A stretch of 7,596 nt of DNA from an uncultured Holophagaceae bacterium. Lineage in GTDB: Bacteria; Acidobacteriota; Holophagae; Holophagales; Holophagaceae. The notes beneath the pieces are model-generated. The model saw only the letters and a program-made list of their open reading frames with translations. It had not been told where the DNA came from and searched no databases. Positions within the stretch are counted from its first letter, which is position 1. The number at the start of each line of letters is the position of its first letter. This document shows, one piece after another, positions 1 through 7,035 of the stretch. Position numbers and translations under genes: made by a program. The stretch spans positions 1 through 7,596 of the forward strand of contig CAIRAS010000190.1 of NCBI GenBank assembly GCA_903876615.1. Direction: 5' to 3'.

Positions 1-57
1 ACCAAGGCACCAAGAAAGACAAGAAGCTCTGGTTTCTGCTTTTCTTGGTGCCTTGGT
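1..57. repeat. 17-bp perfect inverted repeat (hairpin)
   Basis: Bases 1-17 are the exact reverse complement of bases 41-57, which gives a 17-bp perfect stem. Inside it, 22-25 can pair with 34-37 (AGAA/TTCT) around a small loop. The element lies just downstream of the minus-strand gene that ends at 105, so in that transcript it could act as a 3' stabilising or terminator-like hairpin. The bases that would form the U-tract lie outside the window, so an intrinsic terminator cannot be confirmed. It may continue to the left of base 1. The pairing is read directly from the sequence; the role is inferred. Confidence 0.8.
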
Positions 58-76
58 GCCTTGGTGCCTTGGTGGT
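45..76. repeat. 8-bp tandem repeat, TTGGTGCC x3 plus one variant
   Basis: Units at 45-52, 53-60 and 61-68 are identical (TTGGTGCC) and 69-76 is a degenerate copy (TTGGTGGT). The right arm of the adjacent hairpin (41-57) is built from the first units, and the left arm (1-17) holds the same unit inverted. I recall similar CTTGGTG-type intergenic repeats from other GC-rich environmental bacteria, but cannot check this here. The period of 8 is not a multiple of three, and the array lies outside the coding regions I accept. Confidence 0.8.
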
Positions 77-104
77 GATCAGTTTTCAATCACTGTTGGG
101 AAAC

Positions 105-1085
105 CTACAGCTGATCGAAGGCGGCCTTCAGCCCGCTGTGGATGGCGTCCACGTCGGCGGGATTCCACAGCTTCCGGTCCTCGCGCACGAAGGTGGTGAG
201 GTCCTTCCGGTTGTCGAAGCGGGCCACGGGCAGGTGATAGGCCCGGGCCTCGTAGCGGTCGGCGGTGGGGATGATCCGGTCCACGCGGATGGTGCCGGGA
301 CGATCGCTCTGCTCCAGGAGCCAGGCCATGTCATCGCAGCCGTACTGGCCGAGCATGACCTCCATGGGCACGCTGTGGTGGAGGATGCTTCCCTGCCCAT
401 CGGGACGGCCGCGCTCGATGTTCTTGCGGCGGCTCTCCACGGGATCCACCCAGACGTAGAGCACCGAAGCCTGCTCGAGGATCGCAGGAGACAGGGTCTG
501 GAAGGCGGTCTCGTAGCCATGGGGCGGCTTCAAAGGAAAGGCCGAGCCATTGGGGCCGCCGCGGGCCGCTTCGATCACCAGGGTCCGGCCCGTCTTGTCC
601 TCGGCGTTCTGGCGGTTGAGGACGTCCAGCTCGGCCCGGCACTCGGCCTCCAGGGCGCTGGCGAGGCGCTTCCGGAGCCGGTGGGGCAGTTCCCCCAGGG
701 GCTGGCTCAGCCCCACCCGGGCGTGGGCCGCGTCCAGACGGTCGAAGAGGTGCTCCGCGGCACTGATGACTTCCACCTGGCGGCTGGCCATGAGGTCCGC
801 GTAGTCGTCGTTCAGCAGCTCGATGAGCACGGCCCAGGTCCACTCGTCCCGGAAGGGGCGATTGGGTCCGTGGTAGTAGGCGTAACCGAGGCCAGCGGCC
901 TGCAACTCATCGTCGATGCGGTGCATGAGGTGGACGTAGGGATAGTCATCCAGCTGGAGCGTAGGCCCGATGTGGAAGTCCTGTCGACACTGGACATCAG
1001 TGAGGCTGGCCAGATACCGGCGGACCTCCGACTTGCCCGAGGCAGGCAGGGAAAACAGGAGCAGGGTAGGTATAAACTTGTCCAT
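105..1085 (-). CDS. P-loop nucleotide-binding protein of unknown function
   Basis: This is a 326-aa, apparently soluble protein that I do not recognise as a named family. A hydrophobic strand (residues 6-11) runs into SLPASGKS at 12-19, a Walker A-like loop in which the usual first Gly is Ser and the GKS core is intact. A DD pair at 46-47, and a strand ending in Glu at 165-172 (TLVIEAARGG), could serve as acidic or Walker B-like elements. A second strand, VLYVWVDP at 208-215, is followed by a basic stretch, ESRRKNIERGRPDG (217-230), which resembles the lid or phosphate-sensing region of small-molecule or nucleotide kinases. The ATG at 1085 puts the P-loop at the usual distance from the N-terminus; no good Shine-Dalgarno precedes it. 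The stop is TAG at 105-107. It is transcribed divergently from the membrane transferase gene, with 40 bp between the starts. A kinase or NTPase role is likely, but the substrate is unknown. Confidence 0.85.
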   Translation of the reverse strand: MDKFIPTLLLFSLPASGKSEVRRYLASLTDVQCRQDFHIGPTLQLDDYPYVHLMHRIDDELQAAGLGYAYYHGPNRPFRDEWTWAVLIELLNDDYADLMASRQVEVISAAEHLFDRLDAAHARVGLSQPLGELPHRLRKRLASALEAECRAELDVLNRQNAEDKTGRTLVIEAARGGPNGSAFPLKPPHGYETAFQTLSPAILEQASVLYVWVDPVESRRKNIERGRPDGQGSILHHSVPMEVMLGQYGCDDMAWLLEQSDRPGTIRVDRIIPTADRYEARAYHLPVARFDNRKDLTTFVREDRKLWNPADVDAIHSGLKAAFDQL

Positions 1086-1125
1086 GGGAAACCGAACTTA
1101 CCACATAACCCGATATACTGATCGG
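1086..1125. promoter_or_regulatory. Divergent intergenic promoter region
   Basis: This 40-bp gap must serve both divergent genes. On the plus strand, TATACT at 1114-1119 matches the sigma70 -10 consensus at five of six bases and ends six bases before the ATG at 1126. No convincing -35 is seen 16-18 bp upstream. A short inverted repeat, CCGAT (1110-1114) and ATCGG (1121-1125), straddles the -10 and could be an operator or chance. On the minus strand TATATC (1117 down to 1112) is a weak -10 candidate for the P-loop gene. The boxes are seen directly; their function is inferred. Confidence 0.45.
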
Positions 1126-3288
1126 ATGACCCGACCGACCGCCGCCAAAAGCACGGCCCTCCTCGCTCTCGGGCTGGCGCTCCTGGTCCTGCTGACCCTG
1201 TTCCGGCTGGCCTTCCTGCAGCACTTCCACAGCCCTGGCGACGGCTTGTCGGCCGAGGTCCGCCATGCACTCTACCTGGGCCTGAAGTTCGACGCCCGCT
1301 GGGTGGCCATCCTGCTGGTGCCTGGCTGGCTCTTGCTCAAGAACGGCACCAGCGGCAGCGCCTCCGGCTGGCGGGCCACCCTCGCCACCCCCTGGCTGGC
1401 CCTCATCCTGGCGGTCTACGCCGTCATGGTCGTCATCGCCATGGTGGACGACATCAAGGCGCGGCCCTGGCTGCTGGTCTTCCTGATCCTCACCGGGTGC
1501 TACCGCGGCTTGTTCAAGGCCCACGGCCTGCAGACCAGCCGCGGCGCGCTGCGGACCTGGCTGACCTTCTCGCTGGTGGCCTTCGCCGCCACGGTGCTCG
1601 TCTACTTCTTCGACTTCGGCACCTTCGCCTACATCCACACGCGCCTGAACGGCACGATGCTGATGTTCCTGCAAAACGCGAGCCTCAGCCTGCAGATGAT
1701 CTGGCAGAGCTACCCGGTGCTCTGGCTGACCCTGTTTCTGCTGGTGCTACTGGCCCTGGCCTTCGGCGGCCTGGCGGCGCTGTTCCGGGGCGGGCTGGCC
1801 CCCGCCCCCCAGGGTCGAGCCCGCCGTGTGCTGGCGCGGGTTCTGGTCAGCGTCTTCCTCATCGCCTGCATGTGGGGCAAGTGGAGCCGCTACCCCCTGC
1901 GCTGGGGCGAGGCCTTCGAGGCCCGCAACGGCTTCCACGCCCAACTCGCCCTGAATCCCGTGCTCTTCTTCCTGGAGAACATGGAGGAGATGGACGAGGG
2001 CTTCGACCTCGCCGCAGTCAAGAGCAGCCACGCGGTGCTGGCCGAGCACTTCGGCATTCCCGCGGCCCTCGACGCCCAGGGCAATCCCACCCTGAAGCGG
2101 CACATCCAGGCCCGGCCCCAGGTCCAAGGTCGCCCGAACCTGGTGTTCATCCAGCTGGAGAGCCTGGCGGCATTCAAGACCACGCCCGGCGGGAACACCC
2201 TCGATCCCACGCCCTTCCTGGGCAGCCTGGCCAAGGACGGGGTCTATTTCGAGAACTTCAACGTGGTGATGGAGAACACCAGCCGCTCCATGTTCGCCAC
2301 CCTGTTCGGCACCCCCGATGTCAGCAGCGTCCAGAACGCCACCCGCAACCCGCTGATGGTGAACCAGCACACGCCGCTGTCGGCGCTGGCCGACTACCAG
2401 AAGGACTACTTCCTGGGCGGCAGCGCCAACTGGGCTCAGATCAGGGCCGCCCTCAAGAACAACCTGAAGGACCTCCACCTGCACGAGGAGGGCAGCTTCA
2501 AGAGCCCGGTGGTGGATGTGTGGGGCATCTCGGACGTGGACCTGCTCCAGGAAGCCCACGAGGTCCTGGCCACCCGGCAGACCCCCTTCCTGGCCTACGT
2601 GCAGACCAGCGGCAACCACCCGCCCTTCACCATTCCGAAGCACCACACGGACTTCCGTCCCGCCAACCTGGACACTGCGACGCTCAAGGCCAATGGCTTC
2701 GAGGGTCTGGAGGAGTTCAACGCCGTGCGCCTCATGGACCACGCCCTGGAGCGCTACTTCGAGAAGGCGCGGACCTCTTCCTACTTCGCCAACACGATCT
2801 TCGTGCTGTGGGCGGATCACGGCATCCCCCGCGGCAACACCGACCCCCGCTTCGGCGACCTGACCCTGTCCATCCACCACATCCCCCTCATCCTCTACGC
2901 CCCGGCGCTGCTACCGCCCCGCCGCGTCAGCACCGTGGGTTCCCAGACCGACATCCTGCCAACGGTGCTGAGCCTGATGGGCCAGTCCTTCTGGACCCAG
3001 ACCCTGGGCCATGACCTGCTCGATCCCCGCTTCGCCGCCGACAGCGCCGCCTTCACCTTCACGACCTTCCGCCGCCCGCCCCGCACGGGTCTCCTCCAGG
3101 GCGACCGCTACCTGAACGTCGAGACCGACGGCCGCTCCGCCCTCTATGACGTCCACGCCAAGGGCCCCGTGGACCTCTCGGCCGGGGAGCAGGCCAAGGC
3201 CCGCCACATGACGGCCCTGGCCCGGGCCTACCTGGTCTGGAGCCACTACCTGCTGTCCCACAACCCGCCCATCCAGGAGCAGCCGTGA
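1126..3288 (+). CDS. LTA synthase/phosphoglycerol transferase-like membrane enzyme (alkaline phosphatase superfamily)
   Basis: This is a 720-aa protein with an N-terminal membrane domain and a C-terminal sulfatase/LtaS-type catalytic domain that should face the periplasm or outside. Hydrophobic segments lie near residues 10-31, 47-70, 88-107, 114-125, 143-163, 197-220 and 236-249. A family-like linker, SRYPLRWGEAF...LALNPVLFF (254-282), joins the two domains. In the catalytic domain E345 (QLES) and D564-H565 (ADHG) fit the metal ligands, and T385 (ENTSRSMF) fits the nucleophile. H498 (SGNHPPF), W436 and R440 fit the substrate-side residues known from LtaS. TDILPT (608-613) is also typical. 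Such enzymes move phosphoglycerol or a similar headgroup from a lipid to a glycan, polymer or lipid acceptor; the acceptor here is unknown. The in-frame ATG at 1084 would add 14 residues and place the start inside the divergent gene, so I prefer 1126. No clear Shine-Dalgarno is present. The stop overlaps the next gene by 4 bp. Confidence 0.9.
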   Translation: MTRPTAAKSTALLALGLALLVLLTLFRLAFLQHFHSPGDGLSAEVRHALYLGLKFDARWVAILLVPGWLLLKNGTSGSASGWRATLATPWLALILAVYAVMVVIAMVDDIKARPWLLVFLILTGCYRGLFKAHGLQTSRGALRTWLTFSLVAFAATVLVYFFDFGTFAYIHTRLNGTMLMFLQNASLSLQMIWQSYPVLWLTLFLLVLLALAFGGLAALFRGGLAPAPQGRARRVLARVLVSVFLIACMWGKWSRYPLRWGEAFEARNGFHAQLALNPVLFFLENMEEMDEGFDLAAVKSSHAVLAEHFGIPAALDAQGNPTLKRHIQARPQVQGRPNLVFIQLESLAAFKTTPGGNTLDPTPFLGSLAKDGVYFENFNVVMENTSRSMFATLFGTPDVSSVQNATRNPLMVNQHTPLSALADYQKDYFLGGSANWAQIRAALKNNLKDLHLHEEGSFKSPVVDVWGISDVDLLQEAHEVLATRQTPFLAYVQTSGNHPPFTIPKHHTDFRPANLDTATLKANGFEGLEEFNAVRLMDHALERYFEKARTSSYFANTIFVLWADHGIPRGNTDPRFGDLTLSIHHIPLILYAPALLPPRRVSTVGSQTDILPTVLSLMGQSFWTQTLGHDLLDPRFAADSAAFTFTTFRRPPRTGLLQGDRYLNVETDGRSALYDVHAKGPVDLSAGEQAKARHMTALARAYLVWSHYLLSHNPPIQEQP
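3275..3279 (+). promoter_or_regulatory. Shine-Dalgarno deciding a GTG start
   Basis: AGGAG lies inside the last codons of the transferase gene, five bases before the GTG at 3285. It supports this GTG as the start of the phosphoesterase gene and explains re-initiation at the GTGA overlap. Confidence 0.75.
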
Positions 3289-4376
3289 TCCCCTGGCTCC
3301 GCGCCTATGTGCTGGCTCTGGCCTGCCTCTTGGTGGTCGGCCTGCCCCTCCGTCAGCGGGTGGACCGGCCCCGGACGGGACACCCGCTCTCCACCGCGCC
3401 GGGCTCCAGCCCCGTCCAGGAAGTCACCACCAGCCTGCCCTGGCTGCTGCCCGCCGCCACGCAGCAGGCCTGGCAGGCCACCCCTGGTGCCACGACCTCC
3501 TGGCGCTTCAACCGTGCGACCCTGCACCTGCCCACGGTTCCGGCGGCGCCCCTGGCCCCCACCTTCCGCGTGGTCTTTGTGGCAGACCTGGCCCCGCCCG
3601 ACCATGCGGACCTCCTGGAGCAATTCATCAGCGAGATGGCGGCCCTCCGGCCGGATGTGGTCCTGGTGGGGGGCGACCTCACCTATGCCGAGACCGAGGC
3701 CTGGTACGCGGCTGTGGAGGCCCAGTTCCTGCGGCTGGAGCGCCTCGGCATCCCGGTCATCGTAGCGGCCGGCAACCATGAGCGGAAAGGCTGGCCGCTG
3801 TTCCTGCGCCATTTCGGCCATAGTCCCACCTTCCGGGTGGACATCGGCCCCCTCGCGGTACTCACCCTGGACTCCGCCCACGGCCGCGATCAGCTCACGC
3901 CCTCGCAGCTCGCCTGGCTGGAGGACAACCTCAACACCCTGGACGGCCGCACGCCGATCATCCAGCTCCACCACCCCGTCTTCCCCGCAGGCAGCGCCAT
4001 CAAAGGTGAGGCGGGGGGCAGCGGCGGCTCGCTGATGGGCTTCCAGAAGGCCTTCGTGCGCCTCTGCCGGGACCACGCCGTTCCCGCGGTGCTGAGCGGC
4101 CACTGGCACTCGGATGCGGTCTTCGACAGCGCAGGGCAGCTGCGGGACGACACCGTGGACTTCCCCGGCACCAAGTTCATCGTCAATACAGCCCTGGGCA
4201 ACGAGCTGCGGCAGGTGACCCGCTGGCCCCAGAGCTACCACGGCTACCGGATCCTCGACTTCGACCGGGGCCGCCTGGTCCGCTACACCGTGGACGAGCC
4301 CGGCAGCGGCCGGCGCAGCCCCATCGCCAGCACGCCCCTGGGCGTCCCGGCCAGCCGCAAGGGGACCGGCCGATGA
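3285..4376 (+). CDS. Membrane-anchored metallophosphoesterase, purple-acid-phosphatase-like motif pattern
   Basis: This 363-aa protein is probably anchored outside the cytoplasm by a hydrophobic segment at residues 7-22, followed by a low-complexity linker to about residue 90. The phosphoesterase core carries VADLA with D101, GGDLTY with D131 and Y134, GNHE at 163-166, IQLHHP with H229 and H230, and GHWH at 272-275. These are the dimetal-binding motifs of calcineurin-like phosphoesterases. The usual His of motif I (DxH) is absent: D101 is followed by Leu-Ala. With the Tyr of GDLTY, the pattern is closer to purple acid phosphatases (DxG, GDxxY, GNH[D/E], VxxH, GHxH). The enzyme probably hydrolyses a phosphomonoester or phosphodiester; the substrate is unknown. 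The start is GTG, with AGGAG five bases upstream and a 4-bp overlap (GTGA) with the transferase stop. Being coupled to a phosphoglycerol transferase-like gene, it may act on that enzyme's product or donor. Confidence 0.88.
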   Translation: MIPWLRAYVLALACLLVVGLPLRQRVDRPRTGHPLSTAPGSSPVQEVTTSLPWLLPAATQQAWQATPGATTSWRFNRATLHLPTVPAAPLAPTFRVVFVADLAPPDHADLLEQFISEMAALRPDVVLVGGDLTYAETEAWYAAVEAQFLRLERLGIPVIVAAGNHERKGWPLFLRHFGHSPTFRVDIGPLAVLTLDSAHGRDQLTPSQLAWLEDNLNTLDGRTPIIQLHHPVFPAGSAIKGEAGGSGGSLMGFQKAFVRLCRDHAVPAVLSGHWHSDAVFDSAGQLRDDTVDFPGTKFIVNTALGNELRQVTRWPQSYHGYRILDFDRGRLVRYTVDEPGSGRRSPIASTPLGVPASRKGTGR

Positions 4377-5260
4377 GCGCCATCTGGATCCTCCTCTACC
4401 TGGCGGGGCTCTGCCACCTCCTGGCCCTGAACGGGTTCGACCTGCAGCGCCCGGCGGCCTGGCTGATCCTGCTTCCAATCCTGGCCCTGCTGGGCGGAGG
4501 CCCGCTCCGGCGCCGCGCTCCGGGCCTCTTCGCGCCCGCGTTCCTGCGCGCCGCGGGGCTGCTGGGCTTGGCCGGCACGCTGCTGCTGGCCCGCCACCTG
4601 CACCTGGCCGGCTGGGACGTGCGGGACGCCTGGCCGGATCTCCTGGCAGCCACGGGCGGCCTCGGCTCCATCTGGGTGCTGCTGGGTTCCGCCGAGGCAG
4701 ATGCTCCCGGCGCGCCCCACTGGCTCTGGATCGCCTTCTGGCTGCTGACGGGCTTCCTGGACCCGGCGCTGCCGCTGGTCGGCGCGGGCCTGGCGGGGTG
4801 CCTGGTCGCCTGGGGCCTGCTGCCCGGCCGTCCGCTCCCGCTGGACCCGCCCCCGGTCAGGGGCCGCACCACCCTGGTCTTCTTCCTCATGGGCCTCACC
4901 CTCTCGAAGCCCGGCTGGGACTTCGGCCCCCGCCCTGACTGGGCCCTGGCCGGGGCGGCCCTGGGGCTCGGCGCCATGGTGGCCCAGGTGGGCCCTCTCC
5001 GCTTGCGTCTTGCGCGGGTTCCCGACTTGGCCCTGCCCCTGGGCATCGGCCTCCTGGCCATCGCCTACGCACCGGGCCTGCTGCTGCCCTGGGGGGCGCT
5101 GCTTGGGCTCCTGGTTGGCCTCGCCTGGGCCCGCACGCCCCGCCCCTTCGCCATCGCCCGCCTGGGTGGTGCCCTTCTCCTGGGCATGGTCTTCTCCTTC
5201 GCTCTCCACTCGAACCTGTGGCTGCCGGGGCTGCGGCACCTGCTCTGGCTGGGGAATTAG
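4373..5260 (+). CDS. Polytopic membrane protein of unknown function
   Basis: This 295-aa protein is very rich in Leu, Ala and Gly, and I do not recognise its family. About nine to eleven hydrophobic segments can be drawn, near residues 1-19, 28-43, 55-73, 88-105, 115-129, 133-150, 166-178, 189-206, 217-233, 236-252 and 262-279. They are separated by short loops, some with clustered basic residues (RRR at 46-48, RLRLAR at 210-215). There is no soluble domain and no catalytic motif I can name. The ATG at 4373 overlaps the preceding TGA (ATGA), and AAGGGGA at 4359-4365 sits seven bases upstream, so translation should be coupled to the phosphoesterase. The stop, TAG at 5258-5260, is directly followed by the dnaG ATG. 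By context it may transport or scaffold the substrate of the two upstream enzymes. This is inference only, and its extreme hydrophobic composition would make distant homology easy to over-call. Confidence 0.8.
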   Translation: MSAIWILLYLAGLCHLLALNGFDLQRPAAWLILLPILALLGGGPLRRRAPGLFAPAFLRAAGLLGLAGTLLLARHLHLAGWDVRDAWPDLLAATGGLGSIWVLLGSAEADAPGAPHWLWIAFWLLTGFLDPALPLVGAGLAGCLVAWGLLPGRPLPLDPPPVRGRTTLVFFLMGLTLSKPGWDFGPRPDWALAGAALGLGAMVAQVGPLRLRLARVPDLALPLGIGLLAIAYAPGLLLPWGALLGLLVGLAWARTPRPFAIARLGGALLLGMVFSFALHSNLWLPGLRHLLWLGN

Positions 5261-6988
5261 ATGAGCTCGGACCGGGAGCTCGTCGAGCGTGTGCGGGATG
5301 CCACGGACCTGCTGGCCCTGGTGGGGCAGGCCGTGAAGCTGCGGAAGGCGGGCTCGGCCCACGTGGGCCTCTGCCCCTTCCACGCCGAGCGCAGCCCGAG
5401 CTTCCAGGTGATCCCGGCCCGGAACTTCTACCACTGCTTCGGCTGCGGCAAGAACGGCGATGCCTTCACCTGGCTAATGGAGCGCGAGGGCATGACCTTT
5501 CCCGAGGCCCTGGAGCAGCTGGCCCGGGCCGCGGGCATCGAGCTGCCCCAGCGGCGGGAGCGGCCCTCGGCTGAGGTGGACCTGGAGACTCGCATGCGGT
5601 CCGCCCTGGAAGCGGCCCAGGCCTTCTTTGAGGCGCAGCTCCAGCGGCACGAGGGAGCCCGCAACTACCTGCGGGACCGGGGCTACGTGGGACCCTTCCT
5701 GGCCGAGGCCGGCTTTGGCATGGCGCCGGATGGCTGGGACGCCCTGGTGAACCACCTGCGGGGCCTGAACTTCTCGGCGGAGCTGTTGGAACAGGCGGGA
5801 CTGGTCAGCCGCAGCGAGCGCGGCACCCTCATCGACTTCCTCCGCAATCGCCTGACCATCCCCATCCACGATGCCCGGGGCCGGGTGGTGGCCTTCGGTG
5901 GCCGTGTGATGGGCGAAGGCCAGCCGAAGTATCTAAACACTCGCGACACGCCGCTCTTCCACAAGGGCGGCACCCTGTTCGGGTTCCATCGCGCCAAGGG
6001 GGCCATGCGCGACGGCGCCCTGGTGGTGGAGGGCTACTTCGACGTGCTGCAGCTGCACCAGAACGGCATCCACCAGGCCGTGGCTCCCCTGGGCACCGCC
6101 CTCACCGACGAGCACCTCAAGGCGCTGCTGCGCTTCACCCGCCGCGTGATCCTCTGCTTCGACGGCGATGCCGCGGGCCGCCGGGCCATGGAGAAGAGCC
6201 TCCGGCTGGCCCTCCCCCTGGGCTTTGAGGTGCGGCTGCTGGAGCTGCCCCAGGGCGAGGACCCTGACACCTGGTGCCTCAAGCTGGGCGGCGAAGCCTT
6301 CCGCGAGATGCTGCACACGGCGCCGGACTGGACCGCGTTCATGGTGGACCGCTCCATGGAGGGCAAGGACCTGCGCCGCATCACGGACCGCATGGGGGCA
6401 TTCAAGGACCTGCTGGACTTCCTGCCCTACCTGCCGCGCACGCCCGAGAGCCGCGAGCTGTTCACCAGCCTGGCCCACCAGCTGCAGGTCCCCCTGCAGG
6501 AGCTGGACCGCGCCGTGAAGAGCCGGCAGGCCGCGCGGACCACGGAGGAGCCGGATCTCGGACCCCAGGTGACCCTCGACCTGGATGACCACATCCGAGG
6601 CCTCATCTTGCTGAGCACCGCTGGCCACTGGCGTCGGGTCCAGGCCCTGCCCGCGGCCTGGTGGGAAAACCTCACCGGGGCGCCCCTGCTCCAGGCCCTG
6701 CTGGACGTCGAGGGCGATCCCACCCAGCTGCCCGAGGGTGCCACCGCGGCCCTGCGCCGCCTGGAGGCCAAGGCCAGCAGCACCGACGAGGCCGGCCGGG
6801 ACGCCGAGGTCCTCATCGCCAGGCTCGAGGGTAGCTACATCGACCGAGAGCTCCAGGCCAATAGCCGCCTCCTGCAGGATCCCCGCACCCTGGTGGATGG
6901 TCCGCTCACCACCCGGGTCATGGCCCGACAGAACGACCTGATCACGCGCCAGAAGGAGCTCTCCAAGCGGCGCCGAGGCCCCCGCTGA
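5261..6988 (+). CDS. dnaG: DNA primase DnaG
   Basis: This is the replicative primase that makes RNA primers for leading- and lagging-strand synthesis, recruited to the fork by the DnaB helicase. At 575 aa it is close to the usual bacterial length. The N-terminal CHC2-type zinc finger has C38, H41, C59 and C62 (CPFH...CFGC). The core follows, with RNRLTIPI at 195-202 and GRVVAFGGR at 207-215. The Toprim domain carries VVEGYFDV with E257 and FDGDAAG with D301 and D303, the expected metal ligands. From about residue 430 a helical C-terminal region fits the DnaB-interaction domain, which is less conserved and weaker by eye. All key catalytic residues look intact. The ATG follows the previous TAG with no gap, and GGGGA at 5251-5255 is the ribosome binding site. 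No own promoter is evident, so it is probably expressed from the upstream envelope-gene transcript. rpoD follows after 155 bp. Confidence 0.97.
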   Translation: MSSDRELVERVRDATDLLALVGQAVKLRKAGSAHVGLCPFHAERSPSFQVIPARNFYHCFGCGKNGDAFTWLMEREGMTFPEALEQLARAAGIELPQRRERPSAEVDLETRMRSALEAAQAFFEAQLQRHEGARNYLRDRGYVGPFLAEAGFGMAPDGWDALVNHLRGLNFSAELLEQAGLVSRSERGTLIDFLRNRLTIPIHDARGRVVAFGGRVMGEGQPKYLNTRDTPLFHKGGTLFGFHRAKGAMRDGALVVEGYFDVLQLHQNGIHQAVAPLGTALTDEHLKALLRFTRRVILCFDGDAAGRRAMEKSLRLALPLGFEVRLLELPQGEDPDTWCLKLGGEAFREMLHTAPDWTAFMVDRSMEGKDLRRITDRMGAFKDLLDFLPYLPRTPESRELFTSLAHQLQVPLQELDRAVKSRQAARTTEEPDLGPQVTLDLDDHIRGLILLSTAGHWRRVQALPAAWWENLTGAPLLQALLDVEGDPTQLPEGATAALRRLEAKASSTDEAGRDAEVLIARLEGSYIDRELQANSRLLQDPRTLVDGPLTTRVMARQNDLITRQKELSKRRRGPR

Positions 6989-7007
6989 GCCCCCCGCAGC
7001 AGAACCC

Positions 7008-7035
7008 TTGCCGGATCCGGAAGATCTCTTATACT
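7008..7035 (+). promoter_or_regulatory. Sigma70-type promoter of rpoD
   Basis: TTGCCG at 7008-7013 (four of six consensus bases) and TATACT at 7030-7035 (five of six) are separated by 16 bp. Transcription would start near 7042, leaving a leader of about 100 bases before the rpoD ATG. It lies right after the dnaG stop, so rpoD can be transcribed separately from primase. A weak stem, CCGCT (7043-7047) with AGCGG (7061-7065), can form in the early leader. No intrinsic terminator separates dnaG from rpoD, so read-through is also possible. Confidence 0.6.
7011..7020. repeat. Perfect palindrome in the rpoD promoter spacer
   Basis: CCGGATCCGG is a perfect 10-bp palindrome that overlaps the end of the proposed -35 and the spacer of the rpoD promoter. 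Its position would suit a repressor or activator half-site pair, but a 10-bp palindrome in GC-rich DNA can also be chance. It has no U-tract and is not a terminator. Confidence 0.4.

Noticed and set aside
45..1121. Long plus-strand open frame of 358 codons opposite the P-loop gene
   Set aside because: It is the antisense shadow of 105-1085, rich in Gly/Val/His/Gln without any domain, and it begins inside the tandem repeat. The minus-strand frame has a P-loop and balanced composition.
970..1125. N-terminal extension of the transferase starting at 970
   Set aside because: The extra 52 codons lie largely in the divergent P-loop gene, are basic and motif-free, and have no ribosome binding site.
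1497..3014. 505-codon plus-strand frame inside the transferase gene
   Set aside because: It has Arg/Pro/Gly-rich low-complexity composition and is fully contained in a gene with clear catalytic motifs. Long shadow frames are expected in DNA of this GC content.
3246..5434. Two long minus-strand frames (3246-4478 and 4283-5434) opposite the phosphoesterase and membrane genes
   Set aside because: Both are Gly/Gln/Ala/Arg-rich antisense shadows without motifs. The plus-strand genes have ribosome binding sites and coupled starts.
7011..7020. Intrinsic terminator for dnaG
   Set aside because: The CCGGATCCGG palindrome leaves no room for a loop and has no T-run after it, so it is better read as a possible operator or chance.
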